This document shows positions 16,201-27,902 of a stretch of DNA of 64,000 bases, one piece after another. A program made the position numbers and the translations under genes. This stretch comes from Planococcus citri (taxonomy: Eukaryota; Arthropoda; Insecta; Hemiptera; Pseudococcidae): contig NC_088677.1 in the NCBI RefSeq assembly GCF_950023065.1, positions 43,850,555 through 43,914,554 on the forward strand, given 5' to 3'. How positions within the stretch are numbered: the first letter of the stretch is position 1; every line of letters starts with the position of its first letter. Below the pieces are notes generated by a model, which searched no databases, was not told the DNA's origin, and saw nothing but the letters and a program-made list of their open reading frames with translations.

Positions 16201-19200
16201 AACCCTTTGGAGGTTCTCTAGGTTTTCGGGTTAGAAAATTGAAGTGCCTTAATGAGTGTGATAGGGTAACTCGCCCAATTGGCCGAACCACAAAAAAGTC
16301 GAGCTTTTGATGAAAAGTTTTATAGGAAAATGAAAGTTTCCAAAAAACACAAATGTGACATTTCCTAAAAAAAAATTGAATGTATGAAGGATTTTTTTTG
16401 AAAAAATGAATCAAAAACATGTGTCAAAAACATTGAACAAAAGCACTCTTTCAAGAAATGAAATAAAAATTGAATTGGAAAAAAATAAAAATACAAGGTT
16501 GAAAAAAAGTCATCTGGCAGTTCACAAATTCAGCGAGAATCAAATCTTGTTGGCAAAAATGCCTTTGTTTAAAGCATGAAGAGAAGAAAAATCTATGCCG
16601 CTAAGAGAGGATTTTTTATCAAGTCATAAAATCTTTTCGGAAATCGAGCCGAAATATGGGACAAAATTTAGCAAAATTGCGAGCTTTCTGGTAGGAGGTA
16701 ACTAATTATAAAAACATTTTCGCCTTTATTCACGAGATGTAGCATAGAATTTTCTTTCATTTTGGGAAAAAATGAGTATTTTATCACTTATTGGAGTATA
16801 GGAATATGAAGATGACGATGAAGAGAAATAGTAAAAATAGTAAATAAAAATCCAAATTCATCTACGAGTTCAGTCTTTCATTTCGTTTACGCTCTGGATT
16901 TGTGTTTTTGTTCACTATTTCTCTTCATCTTCATCTTCATATTCCTATACTCCAATAAGTGATAAAATACTCATTTTTTCCCAAAATGAAAGAAAATTCT
17001 ATGCTACATCTCGTGAATAAAGGCGAAAATGTTTTTATAATTAGTTACCTCTTACCAGAAAGCTCGCAATTTTGCTAAATTTTGTCCCATATTTCGGCTC
17101 GATTTCCGAAAAGATTTTATGACTTGATAAAAAATCCTCTCTTAGCGGCATAGATTTTTCTTCTCTTCATGCTTTAAACAAAGGCATTTTTGCCAACAAG
17201 ATTTGATTCTCGCTGAATTTGTGAACTGCCAGATGACTTTTTTTCAACCTTGTATTTTTATTTTTTTCCAATTCAATTTTTATTTCATTTCTTGAAAGAG
17301 TGCTTTTGTTCAATGTTTTTGACACATGTTTTTGATTCATTTTTTCAAAAAAAATCCTTCATACATTCAATTTTTTTTTAGGAAATGTCACATTTGTGTT
17401 TTTTGGAAACTTTCATTTTCCTATAAAACTTTTCATCAAAAGCACGACTTTTTTGTGGTTTGGCCAATTGGGTGAGGTACCCTATCACACTCATTAAGGC
17501 ACTTCAATTTTCTAACGCGAAAACCTAGAGAACCTCCAAAGGGTTAAGTATACCTACTCGCGCGAATTAAATTTTTTTAATGCTCGAAAACAATATCCAA
17601 GTAGGTACTAGTAATAAGTAATTCCATCAATCCAATAAGTCTTCGTACAATTTATATCTAGTATTTATTAGGTAGGTATGTATTTCTAGGCGTGTTTTAA
17701 CCAGGGGTGGCAACTTGAATTTTCACCGTGTGTAGCATAAAAATTTTGACACAAAATTTGAGAAAATTTTTTTAGAATGTCCAAAATTATTTCATTGACT
17801 AGTTGCACTTTTTATTTTTGTGCCATGTGTAGCATGCTACACACGAAATCAACTCGTGTGTTGCGGAAGCTACACAGGCTACAGGATAGTTGCCACCAAT
17901 GGTTTTAACGCAGCCGATCTCTGTTCTGAAACTTCGAATATTTCAACATTGGCAGATGTTTTGAAAATCTTCAACATGCAAATTTTCTTACTTTGGAAAT
18001 AAACATATTTTCCTAATATGTACTACTTGGAGATATGAAAATACGACGGAAGTGCCTATATCAGACAAGGAATTTCACTAATGGTCTCAGGTGAATTCAA
18101 GGATTTTTTTCTCAAGGAAGTCGGGAGATATCTGAAAAAGCCGCAACAAAATTTCTGGTTGCTTAAAATCGCAAAATTTAGGGTAGATATAATTATATCA
18201 CCAAGTTTTAATAAATTTGATGTGACGAGATATGGGTATCTTAAGAGATGGAAAGTATTGGAAGGGATTGCTAAGACTCCACAAATTGTCCTTTTTAATT
18301 CCATCATTTTCAGTTTTCTGATAGTTTGAAACCCTACTTTAATACAGGTTACCTATAAAACAAGTTGTTAAAGGTGTACATTTTCAATGAATGATAGTAG
18401 GTCAGGTACATGTCTAGGTATACCTAAATCTAATGTAGATAGGGTAGGTATGTTTTTTATGTGATTTGACATTTTACAGCTCGATAAGATTCGGTAGATA
18501 AGGCACTTTTTTCAAAATTTTTAGGTGGGTATTGAATCAATTGCCGGGTCGCCCTTTGGATATAAAACTGTTCAATGATTCTTATCATTGAGTTTGGGGA
18601 TGGATTTCATCCCTGTTAATAAGTTCGCATTTTTCCCTCCCCACTTCAATTCTATTTAAGGATCATGAATGGAAAAATCATGCATAGGTACATGTGGCAA
18701 GAATATGAACAAATGGCTCTTATGTTTTTGTTTAAGCTATACGTTTGTTGTTGCTACAATTGAACACGTTTCTAACTACCTACAGGTATTTAATTAAGTA
18801 CTTATCACGTCTTTCAACTGATTTTCAATAACGCAAAAAGGAATCTGAACAGAAAAATGGCATTAATTTTATCCGTACACGTACAAATGTTGATTCTGCT
18901 ATAGTACATAAAACCTTGCATTTAGTAAAGAAAATACATATAAACGGAAATCAGAGCAATTTCCGATATTTTTTAATTAATGCACTATTGATAAATTTTG
19001 CAAAACGTGTTATATGTATGTAATGTACATTAAAAGCTAGACTGGGGTAGTGGGGTACGCTATAGATACATGTGTAAGTAGATACTCGTCGATCTTGTTG
19101 CGTTAATTGCAGCATGTCTGAAAAAATGTACTTATCTAACCATTCGCTCAGTGCTCGACGCTTTTTTTTTTTTTTTTGGTTTAAAATGGTATATTTTACT

Positions 19201-22200
19201 TAGGTACTTATTTATTTAATATACGATGTTTTTGGTTACCCATTTGCAGAATGGTTCCGGTATTCGGAATTTTGGTATTATACATCATCTACATATTGCC
19301 ATACACGAGTGAAGGTCCTATGTGGGATTACAGAATAATGAACGAAGTCACCAAGTGCCAGGAAAGTTGGTGGGCCAATTTATTGGTCATTAACAACATT
19401 GTTAAAACTGATCAACAGGTAATTGAAGCATTAAAGTAACTTTCCGCTCGATTATTTCCATGCAATAGTTAGGTAGGTGTAGTACGCTAGGTACCGAAGA
19501 GTAGTTAGCATTACCACACTTTGACGTCATCGGTCACCCTTTTTCGATCGAACGCATCAGATAGATGTAGGAGTTTCTTAATTGAGTTTTTTCAAGGTGG
19601 CCATCCTGCATTTAACTGAGACAGCGAGGTTTATTTGAAAAATTTCTCTGCATATGCTTTTTTGAAATAGTTTGTAGATTTTTTTTCTAGGAAAACAATG
19701 CGCTTTGTTTCGCCTAATCCTCTGATTGAAAAATATTATATTTTGAAATTTAATTATTTGCCTACCTACCTATTTTGCTGTGTTGATATAAAAAAATATA
19801 AATACCTACATGCATTGTACGTTTATGTAGGTAACAAAGAAAATCTTTCACAATACCATGTCCTAATGTTATGTGATTTACAGTGCTTATTGATTAGTTG
19901 GTACATATCAGCGGATATTCAGTTGGCCATCATTGGAGGAATTTTACTATACATTTTCACCAAAAATAGGAAGATTGGAATCTTTGCGATATTTTTCGCA
20001 TTAATGGTATTCGCTGCTATAACATTTACAGTTGCTTACATAAACCAGTTCCATGGAATTCTGAGGCTTTACATGAGGTGATTTAAATATACATATGAAG
20101 AGTGATATTCCAAAACTTGCTTTGTCCATTTTTATCAAAGTTGGGTTTTCAGCAGTACCTGGTAGATGAAGTATTAACTCACCTTCCTACATCATCAACC
20201 TACCAAAATGAGGTGTTAAACTCACCTAATAGCCAATTCACTAAAAATAAAAAAAAAAATAATGTTCCAAAACGCGCTTTGTCCATTTTTATTGAAATTT
20301 TTTTCAGCAGTATTTAGTGGATGAAATGTATACCTACACTCCTACATCATAAATCCACCCAAATAAAGTGCTAAATTCGCTTAAAAAGCCAATTTACCCG
20401 TTTAAAGGGAAACTGTTTTTCCTTTCTCCTGAAAAGTTGTGAAAATGGACAAAGCGAGTTTTGGAATATCACTCTTCATATATTTTTTTACAGTGAATTC
20501 AATATTGAATTGTCCTTCTATCCTTTTTTTGGTTTTGGTTTTGGTTTTTTTTTTTTGATAAGAAGCTGCAGGCCTGCCAAAATTGAACAGATAAAAATCA
20601 AACCCTTTTGAATTGAACTAAATCAAAAAATGTATAAACTTTATTTCAACTTTTACAGCTTATTAGAAGAACCTAGAAAAGAATATGAATTTACCAATTT
20701 TTATGTTGCCACGTATACAAGAGCAGGACCTTACTTGATAGGAATCCTTGCTGGCCTCGTGATAAAAATACTAAAAGATAGAGAATTCCGATTCAGCGAG
20801 GTAAATATGATGATTGATGAATTTTGTTTTGGAAATACCTACCAAAATTGAATAATTCACGAATTGATTAAATTTTTTATTTTTTATTTTTTAAATTCTA
20901 GAAACAAATATACTTAGTTTCATTTTTATCCATATTGATCAGTGAAGGAAGTCAGTATTACGGATGCTTATTCTACGATTTTAATAGACAATACGATAGA
21001 TTTGAAAGCGCTTTATATGCTGCTGTAAATCGTTCGTTATTCGTATTCACATACGCTGTCCATATAGCTTTGTATTTTACATCAGGTTTAGGTAAGTAAT
21101 AAACGTGTGAATTTGTACATATTTCGTTCTCTCGAAAAATCGATTTTTATTTCAACTTAGCATTCAATGTTTACCTTAATTTACAGGAATATTTAATAAA
21201 TTTTTCGAATGGAAAGTATGGGTTCCATTTGGACGATTAACATACTCAGTTTTTCTAGTCAATACTGTGATTCAATTGTATCACGCCTCTTCACAAAAAC
21301 AACCAATGCCATTATCTTCTAAGATGAATTTGGTGAGTAATCATCGGCATAAATTCCGATCTGATCTAATTTATCCTATGTATAAATATTATATACCTAC
21401 CTATGTATGCTGTAGTACGACTATGAATCAGAAGTCCAGTTAGATACTCGTACTATAAATGAAAAAATAAAAATAAAGAAAATTTGTTGAAAAATTTTCC
21501 ACTAAACCATGAAAATTTACCGATCACACGTATCGTAATATGTTCGAGTAGGTAATTTTCCATATGAAAAATTTCATACCAGTAGGTAACTGTAAAATAT
21601 TACGGGTTAACATTCTTTGTAATGGTAGTTTGTTTTGAAATCAGTTCCATATTTTGTTATTTAAACATTTCAGTGAGAAGTTTTAATACCGTCTATATTA
21701 AATTTAACATCTCTACATACGTCTTTATAATCCATCATAATAAAGAAAAAAAGTCGCCATGACGAGTGATTCACCCGTACTCAGGGTCAAGTTTACCACG
21801 CGGTGTTTTCATTTTTTCATCACATAAACAACGGCAAATCACCATTGATGAAACAAAATATCAAGGAGCAAAGACCTAAGGATAATTATAGTAATTATGA
21901 ACGCGTGATTTAATATTATCTTGATTACATGGTCAAATAAACTCATCGTTTATTCTAGCAGATTATATTCTGCGTACGTAGTCAATTTCTTGTAATTACA
22001 AAATTCCCCACTTATAAGATCCGTTAAATCAATTTTTTTGCGAAATTATACTAAAATACGTAAACAGCTGTTTTACGTGGATCCCTACAATGCGCATAAT
22101 ACCTCACTTGCGTAGGTACGTTTTAATCTCGTATTACATATGTACCTATGATTTTTGCAATTGTGCGAGTTCATTGATAAAAAAAAAGTTTTTAAATAGG

Positions 22201-23195
22201 TAGGTAAACAAAAAAGAATCTACTTAATAATGAGAATATTCTAGAACATATTGTATATTTATGACCAATTGACCAAGCTATTAAACACTTATTATCATAC
22301 GATGATTTTTTTTTTTCAGGTGTGGTGGGCTCTTGGCGATGTAATGTGGTGTTACATAATTGGCTTAGTTTTACATTTATTCGCAGAAGCTCCAATTTCA
22401 AATTTGTCCAAATTATTGCAGAGACACTTATTAAAGTGAGTATTATTTGTTTTGTGTATGTATCTACTTATAGGATCTTTTAAAGTAGATGTATAATGTT
22501 TCCCTCTTCTCTTCCGTACCTTCCTACGCCAACTACATGAGTCCGTGTAGGCATGTTTGCCTTACGTTTTTGAAACCATTTTTAATTACTATCATTTTTT
22601 GCAACGTGATATACGAATACAATTGATATATTTCACTAATAAATAGTTTCTTAACAAAAAAGTCAATTAGGTAGGTACTGAACTGAAGATCAAAATCGAA
22701 AAAAAATCAAAAATTAATAATTTTTAGCTTCCGCTTGAAGGAGTTGAAACAAAGGCACCTAGACTACGTACCTTAATTAAACTCATTAAAATAATGTTGA
22801 TGCCTTTTTTTTAATGTAATAGCTTGATTCATACCTACATATTTCTTATAGATCTTTTGTGAAACCAAAAACGGACGAATGCATCGAAAAAATCGACTCC
22901 AACGTCGAAGCTAATGAGACAAAAACAGAGAAAATCAGCGATGTCATGTAAGTTGAGTTTTAATATTGCTAACTTTGACTTTTTTGGATGTAATCGTGAA
23001 CTATTGATCATCTCTGAATAATTCTTCATAGTTGTCTCCCTATAACTTGGAAACTTATCAACAAATAATTATTGTTTGTTTGTTTGTTTGTTCAGTTCCA
23101 GTTCTAATGGAACTTGCCCACCATATGGTTACCATAATGAATGCTACATCAACAACGAAATAATTCCAAAGATTTCAGAGTCATCAAAATTTTAA
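1295..23195 (+). CDS. NRF-6-like membrane acyltransferase (acyltransferase-3 family), 14 exons
   Basis: The predicted protein has 781 residues. Exons are 1295-1613, 13182-13393, 13662-13876, 14295-14383, 15469-15671, 15746-15900, 19250-19418, 19884-20077, 20659-20800, 20902-21091, 21187-21332, 22320-22435, 22852-22947 and 23096-23195. All have GT-AG borders with matching phases, and TAA is at 23193. The start ATG precedes a hydrophobic signal peptide (about residues 5-22). An extracellular NRF domain with several cysteines follows (from about residue 107; GNYDECLKI and CIPSSCKS are typical). Many membrane segments then form the acyltransferase-3 region. The family's conserved Gly-His lies in the first membrane segment of that region (VIYGHRF). 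Relatives such as C. elegans nrf-6/ndg-4 affect lipid and drug transport in gut; the biochemical reaction is not established. Length is normal for the family. Insects carry many paralogues, so the exact orthologue is uncertain. Confidence 0.93.
1614..12043. other. Most of the 11.6-kb first intron of the NRF-6-like gene
   Basis: This is non-coding DNA with homopolymer A/T runs and many TACCTACC / GGTAGGTA copies. Short ORFs here (for example near 4152, 5942, 7449 and 11604) have low-complexity composition and no splice context, and were not accepted as genes. I see no repeat with clear ends in this part. Large first introns often hold regulatory elements, but none could be identified by eye. 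Confidence 0.45.
12044..12570. mobile_element. hAT-like MITE with TTTAAAAC-rich interior (intron 1)
   Basis: Terminal inverted repeats CAGTGTTG / CAACACTG are flanked by an exact 8-bp duplication TAGCAAAA (12036-12043 and 12571-12578), the signature of hAT transposition. The 527-bp interior is built largely from short GTTTTAAA and TTTAAAAC words in both orientations. It has no ORF and is therefore non-autonomous. The element nested at 44917-45391 has a very similar interior. Confidence 0.88.
12583..12611. repeat. (AC)n microsatellite
   Basis: An uninterrupted CA dinucleotide run of about 29 bases lies directly beside the hAT-like MITE target duplication, within intron 1 of the NRF-6-like gene. 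Confidence 0.9.
16203..17543. mobile_element. 1.34-kb near-perfect palindromic element with TTAA ends (piggyBac-like, non-autonomous)
   Basis: The left arm (16203-16832) is repeated in inverted orientation as the right arm (16913-17543), around an ~80-bp loop. Only a handful of mismatches are visible across ~630 bp. Ends are CCCTTTGGAGG / CCTCCAAAGGG, and TTAA flanks both sides (16199-16202, 17544-17547). TTAA duplication with CCC/GGG ends is the piggyBac superfamily signature. No transposase ORF is present. It lies in intron 6 of the NRF-6-like gene, so it would be transcribed and could fold into a long hairpin. Confidence 0.85.
17702..17901. mobile_element. hAT-like MITE (intron 6)
   Basis: This 200-bp element has imperfect ends CAGGGGTGGCAACT / AGTTGCCACCAATG and an exact 8-bp duplication GTTTTAAC at 17694-17701 and 17902-17909. 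Its interior repeats GTGTAGC / GCTACAC words. It has no coding capacity. Confidence 0.85.
20096..20478. mobile_element. MITE with ~40-bp inverted ends, TA-flanked (intron 8)
   Basis: Inverted ends begin TGAAGAGTGATATTCCAAAA and run on for about 40 bp. Both sides are flanked by TA, as in Tc1/mariner-type elements. The interior contains two diverged tandem copies of a ~160-bp unit (each with CTTTGTCCATTTTTAT near 20120 and 20275). No ORF is present. It sits just 3' of exon 8 of the NRF-6-like gene. Confidence 0.65.
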
Positions 23196-23926
23196 GAAAA
23201 ATAGTAACGACCTACTACTCAATTTTATTGGCGCATTCAATATTTAGTAGTCACTGTAAGCTGTACCTGTTGTGAACAGTTGGGGTGTTCGATTAAGGAA
23301 GAATGAATCCTACTAGGAGTAACATCAACTGTCTGAATCAAAATGAAGTTGATATGGGTAACTTGCTGTAGTATAGTACAGCGCTTGATGTTTCAGCTTC
23401 GAATAAGAAATATTGTGATATGATTTTTTAATCTCTCGAGTTTTAAGATTTACCTACTTAGTCCACATGCATTCGGCATTTAGATTGTTAGCAGTTCAAA
23501 TTGATTTTTTATACCTATTTATATTATTTTTTTACTTTAATTTAAATGATTTTGTGAGAAATATTTAATTAGAGATATTTTGTAGGGGTTTGAAAATACT
23601 CGTGTGAACAATATTAAGTATATCTTGTGGATAGTTGAAGTAATTCACCTGATTCTTGAATATTTATTGTGATTTTTTTTCTTTTATAAGTTAGGATGTA
23701 ATAATTAGTCCCTTAAGTTAGAGGGAATTTAGCATCAGTGCTTGTGTACGAAAAACAGATGTTTATTAAATTTTTGAGGATCTCGTTTTAAACACAAATT
23801 GAGAAAAAATATAGCGTTTTTCCAAATAAACTACCTAACTCAATTTATTTTTGGTGAAATATTGATTAATGTATTTTGTCAATGAATTTAATTAGCTGGT
23901 TTAATGAAGGAAATGAGAAAAACAAT
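23196..23926 (+). other. 3' UTR and downstream DNA of the NRF-6-like gene
   Basis: No coding region is seen. A canonical AATAAA at 23825-23830, 630 bp after the stop codon, is the best candidate poly(A) signal. The retrotransposon is inserted about 100 bp further on and does not break the gene. Confidence 0.5.
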
Positions 23927-23930
23927 GAAT

Positions 23931-24400
23931 TGTTATAATGAGCCGTCACTATACCCAATAGGGTGTGATATGAGAGATAATCCAAGCCCGAAGGGCACTT
24001 ACCCCAAAGAATAAATGTAATATCGCGTACGACACAATAAACAATAAAAGCACGCTCGAGTACAAAATATATTATTGTCTTATCGACAATATCAAATACA
24101 ACACAATGAGAATATTATATAAAAAGAATACACAAATAATAAATGAGGATAATACCTCTTGACCACTTATAATATAAAGAACTTAAACTAAGACACATTC
24201 AAACTTCGGAAGATCCGCGAGTATGATAAAAGAACACATAAAAAACTGACCGCCTGAATATTGCTGAAAACAGACTGCCACGATGCCGGCGTCGCTCGTA
24301 GGCTCATAGCCGCGACCGACGCTCAATCAGTGTTACCCGAATTAGGGTACATCAAACTACTCTAATACGAGTCACCCTTAGGCATATTTCCCTCCTTACA
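23931..24400 (-). repeat. 3' LTR of the retrotransposon
   Basis: 470 bp, TGTTATAATG...CTCCTTACA on the plus strand. It appears identical to the copy at 38189-38658. In element orientation it follows a short purine-rich stretch and is bordered outside by GAAT. Confidence 0.95.
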
Positions 24401-24420
24401 TATGCCCCTTCCGTTGGTTT
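24401..24420 (-). other. Candidate polypurine tract next to the 3' LTR
   Basis: In element orientation the bases just before the 3' LTR read GGAAGGGGCATA, purine-rich as expected for the plus-strand primer of reverse transcription. The tract is short and ends in CATA, so the assignment is moderate. Confidence 0.55.
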
Positions 24421-25550
24421 ACTCAGTTGAGTCCACCACCGGAGGAAAGCACGGTAAATAACTAGGAAGGGATATGCCACACAGTGACTCGTTATCCTAT
24501 TTAGGATATCCTACCTCTGCCCCCTGTGGTTTACGTCAGTCGAGGCTGGGTAAATCAACTTCAAAATTTGGCCCCACAGTGCAGAACAAGAGCGACACCG
24601 CCAGCCCGCATCGAACCGCCACACCACTGCTACCGATCGAAATCGGATAGACAGAGAATGCAACCAGCTCGACACGAATCAGCGGGTGCATCTTGTCCGC
24701 GACAAAAAGTTCCCAATACAAAATAGTATTTTTGAGCGTCGGTTCCAAATTGAGAGACGACGAGGCATCGTACAACAGTTATTTTTTTCTGGTATATTAT
24801 ACCAATTTGCTATGATATGTTGCAAAGTAGCAACTTTTTCGGCGTATTAATCAGTGTGAAATCTTTAGATTACATTAATTTTAACAAGATACCTTACGAG
24901 TCGACTTTTTAAGTAATAACAACAAACAAAAAAAAATTATTTTAAGGTCAACTGCACCTTCTGCTTCTTATGTAATAAAAAATTGCGACTCGAAATCATA
25001 ATATAGGTAAAAAATAACATTTTGTAACAATTTACATAATTTCCAACATTTTAAGCGGGATTTTGCGTCGCTGTAATTTTCCAACGATCATGAAGCGTTG
25101 AGGACGTGTCCCATATCTTCTTAGGCGCGTTCGCCTGAGCCGGGCGGTTCCCTGGCTCTCTTCCGACATACCATGGAAATTTTACATAAACTGTTCAATT
25201 TAACAAAACAAGTATTAATAAACATGTTTAAATATTTTGCCTAATTCAGCACTCATTTTTTAAAAAATATTTCAAGGAAAAAAATTCCAGAACTACGAAA
25301 TATTATATTGAGACGTTATATTGTAACTTTTTTATGCTCGTATTGGAAAAGATTTTTCAAAGTGGTTTGCCTTATGGCTTTTTTCCTTGGAAATCCTTTT
25401 TTGAATTTTTCAATATCTATACTTTCACTTTATAGCTTCATAGATATCTACTCTCATTATATTTTTACATTTATTTTGACATACTTGACATATAGAATCC
25501 AATACGAGTGTACTAACGACTAGTAAAAAATAAAAATAATACGATACAAC
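24421..25550 (-). other. 3' untranslated region of the retrotransposon
   Basis: About 1.1 kb lies between the last ORF and the polypurine tract. Two overlapping antiparallel ORFs of 66-79 codons near 24526-24775 look accidental. No domain or repeat was recognised. Confidence 0.5.
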
Positions 25551-27902
25551 TTATCCTTCGGTGATCGTCTTATCCGGATCTTCTTCCGCATTGCTGACGC
25601 TCGCATCTCCTTTTCCAGGTGTGGATGTTGCGGCTGCGCTGTTCTGAAAAGGATTATTAAGGGAGCTATTTTGGCTCGTATTGGACGTACTTGGTCCTGG
25701 TGACACAATATTGTCATTTGCTTCTCCTGTTTTGGATACTAATACTTTTCGTTCGTGTTTTGATTCAGGAGTCGTTTGTATTGGTTGTTGTGGCGTAATT
25801 ATCGCCTTGATTGTTAACGAGTTTCCCGCGCGGACATCAAATGTTTGCGATTTGACTGTTTCGTCTTTATCTGTCTCGTTTACTTCTTGTTCGGTAGTTT
25901 CCGATTTTCTTCCTGTCATTTCATCATCGATAATCTGTTTTTCTTCGTTTTTTTCCGATGTGTATGACGATCGGCGACTGTTGCCTGACATCTGGGATCG
26001 CTTGTCACTGTCGCGATGGAACTCATCGCTTTCTTCATCGTCCGATTTTTCCGGTGCAGGTGGTATAAAACTGTCTCGTACTGCTTGTACGAAGTCAGCA
26101 AAGTGTTCTGTTTTGAACATAGGGCCGTATTCGTCCACAATAGGACGTAAATTTGCAAAATATGGTTCCGGCTCCATTAAATTCACGGTTCCTTGGAGAA
26201 CGTCATCCCAACTGGTTTGGATTGTAGAATTAATATCGTCGAAACTTGTTTCATCCTGATCCGGATATGTGATTAATGGTAAGAGGTATACCTCTTTTAC
26301 TCCTCTTTTCTTGAATGCTTTCATTAATCGATGAAATTGATCGTAAAAGTGGTTCGCTGACATACCGTCGAAAGCATCCCAGTTTCCAATACTCATCATA
26401 ATACGAGTAGGTAGAGTTCGCATACCGCCCAAAAGAGGAGCTAATACATCGATGCTTAAATCGCGAGCATATAAATCTGGATGTATATTGTCTTTATATT
26501 CTTTGTCTTTTAATATAAAGTTTATCATACCATAGATATACCCATCGCCTACCATAAGAACATCTTGTGCCGCAATGGCAGTGAAAGGCATACCATTTCG
26601 ATTGAATATACCCAGTGCAGTGTACTGGAAAGGATATGAGTTCAGCGGGTAGAATGGTCGCAGTATTTCTGAATCAATAGCGTATCGTCTGAAAAATCTT
26701 TCGTGATTTTTCTTTTGTTGAAGAGTTGATTCATCGTTCTTACGCTGTTTTTTCATGTCTGGCGACTTATCCGCCGATGGCCGAAATAACGGTTTCCCAT
26801 TTGGATCGGTTACTGGTTTGGGTTCGAATCTATTTTTTCGATATGGGGTTTTCTTGTTCGAATATCCACCTCGCTGAGATTGTTCGTACGCTTTGGGCGT
26901 TTTGTCGTAGTTGTTTAATGGGGATCTATTTCGATCATGATACTTTTCTTCGTCGCGACGAGTTTTTCCTCGTTGTTGTCGTAATTCTTGCTTTTCAAAC
27001 GATGGATTTGGCGTATATGGTTTTTTGAATTTGTTGTCTGATGTTACCAATGTATCCGATTCATCAGTAGGCATCTGACTTTTGAATTTCTGTTGTTCTC
27101 TATTTTGATTTCCTTGTAGTTGCGGACGGTATTCTTTGTTTGCTGTTTTTTCCGCGTACGATTCATCGATTTTAGGAGCTTGAGGCATATTCTGCATATA
27201 TTCTTTATTTGAAGCTGAGAGCGCGTTCATATTACCGACGTTCAGGAGAGACTGTTGGCCTTGAGGTTGTTGGTTTTGAGATTGTGCACTAATTTGTGCA
27301 GTTTGTTTTTTATCAACGTCGAATTTGAGTTTCGGCGCAGTACTGATCTGTAAGGCCCTCTCGTATTGCTTTGTTTTCTCCGCTACTTCGCGTTCTAGAG
27401 TCTGAATTCTTTTTTCAAGTAGATTGATATTGTTTATATAAGCTTGCGTATTGTTTTCGAAAATCTTAATACGATCTTGGGCGATTTTTAATTCAGTTTC
27501 GTATGCGTTTTTTAATTCTAAATCGAGGGTTTGATTTCCTGTTGTTTTTGGCGTTATTACACGCGTCAATGGATACATTGGGTAAATTTGTTCCATGTTT
27601 ATCATCGCACCGCAAGTTGGGTATATGCAAAATATTGTTTTTACCTGGTTGAACACATTGGTCGTCGAATTAAATGTGTCGATCAAGCAGCTGTAGTGGT
27701 AGGTATGACGACACACAGTCATGGTGATAGGATCGCCGGTACCCATCGGAGTCGGTTGCCATCTTGGAACCATAGCCGAGTTATTGCATTTTGGGCATAC
27801 AGGCACAATTACGCCATCTGAAGTGGTGGTACTATTCGTTGGCTGGGGGTTAGATGCCCCTGGTGACATCGGTGTTGCCATAGATACATTGGCCGTATTC
27901 AT
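25551..27902 (-). CDS. Retrotransposon ORF: RING-H2-like finger, coiled coil and SGNH-hydrolase-like domain (783 aa)
   Basis: This uninterrupted ORF lies downstream of pol, where some elements carry env, but it has no signal peptide or membrane segment. Residues 36-97 hold C36-x2-C39, C64-x-H66-x2-H69-x2-C72 and C92-x4-C97. This is a RING-H2 ligand pattern, except that the last pair is spaced x4 rather than x2. Residues ~125-185 are heptad-like and probably coiled coil; 200-405 are polar and low complexity. Residues ~446-612 read like an SGNH/GDSL fold: VLMVGDGYIYG (block I), IMMSIGNWDAF (the GxND-like block III), VYLLPLITYP, and a late His at 600. The catalytic Ser of GDS is Gly. The tail (615-783) is acidic and Ser/Thr-rich. 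A ubiquitin-ligase or nucleic-acid-binding role is possible but unproven; domain calls are by eye. Confidence 0.8.
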   Translation of the reverse strand: MNTANVSMATPMSPGASNPQPTNSTTTSDGVIVPVCPKCNNSAMVPRWQPTPMGTGDPITMTVCRHTYHYSCLIDTFNSTTNVFNQVKTIFCIYPTCGAMINMEQIYPMYPLTRVITPKTTGNQTLDLELKNAYETELKIAQDRIKIFENNTQAYINNINLLEKRIQTLEREVAEKTKQYERALQISTAPKLKFDVDKKQTAQISAQSQNQQPQGQQSLLNVGNMNALSASNKEYMQNMPQAPKIDESYAEKTANKEYRPQLQGNQNREQQKFKSQMPTDESDTLVTSDNKFKKPYTPNPSFEKQELRQQRGKTRRDEEKYHDRNRSPLNNYDKTPKAYEQSQRGGYSNKKTPYRKNRFEPKPVTDPNGKPLFRPSADKSPDMKKQRKNDESTLQQKKNHERFFRRYAIDSEILRPFYPLNSYPFQYTALGIFNRNGMPFTAIAAQDVLMVGDGYIYGMINFILKDKEYKDNIHPDLYARDLSIDVLAPLLGGMRTLPTRIMMSIGNWDAFDGMSANHFYDQFHRLMKAFKKRGVKEVYLLPLITYPDQDETSFDDINSTIQTSWDDVLQGTVNLMEPEPYFANLRPIVDEYGPMFKTEHFADFVQAVRDSFIPPAPEKSDDEESDEFHRDSDKRSQMSGNSRRSSYTSEKNEEKQIIDDEMTGRKSETTEQEVNETDKDETVKSQTFDVRAGNSLTIKAIITPQQPIQTTPESKHERKVLVSKTGEANDNIVSPGPSTSNTSQNSSLNNPFQNSAAATSTPGKGDASVSNAEEDPDKTITEG

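Noticed and set aside
25681..26259. 192-codon plus-strand ORF antisense to the RING/SGNH ORF
   Set aside because: It is fully inside the 783-residue minus-strand ORF, is Ser-rich as expected for the antisense of an acidic/Ser-rich coding strand, and has no domain.
26815..26832. GGTTCGAATC, a tRNA B-box-like sequence
   Set aside because: It lies inside the RING/SGNH coding region, with no matching A box or cloverleaf around it.
25551..27902. Env glycoprotein of the retrotransposon
   Set aside because: The ORF is in env position but has no signal peptide, furin-like site or membrane anchor. RING-like and SGNH-like motifs fit better.
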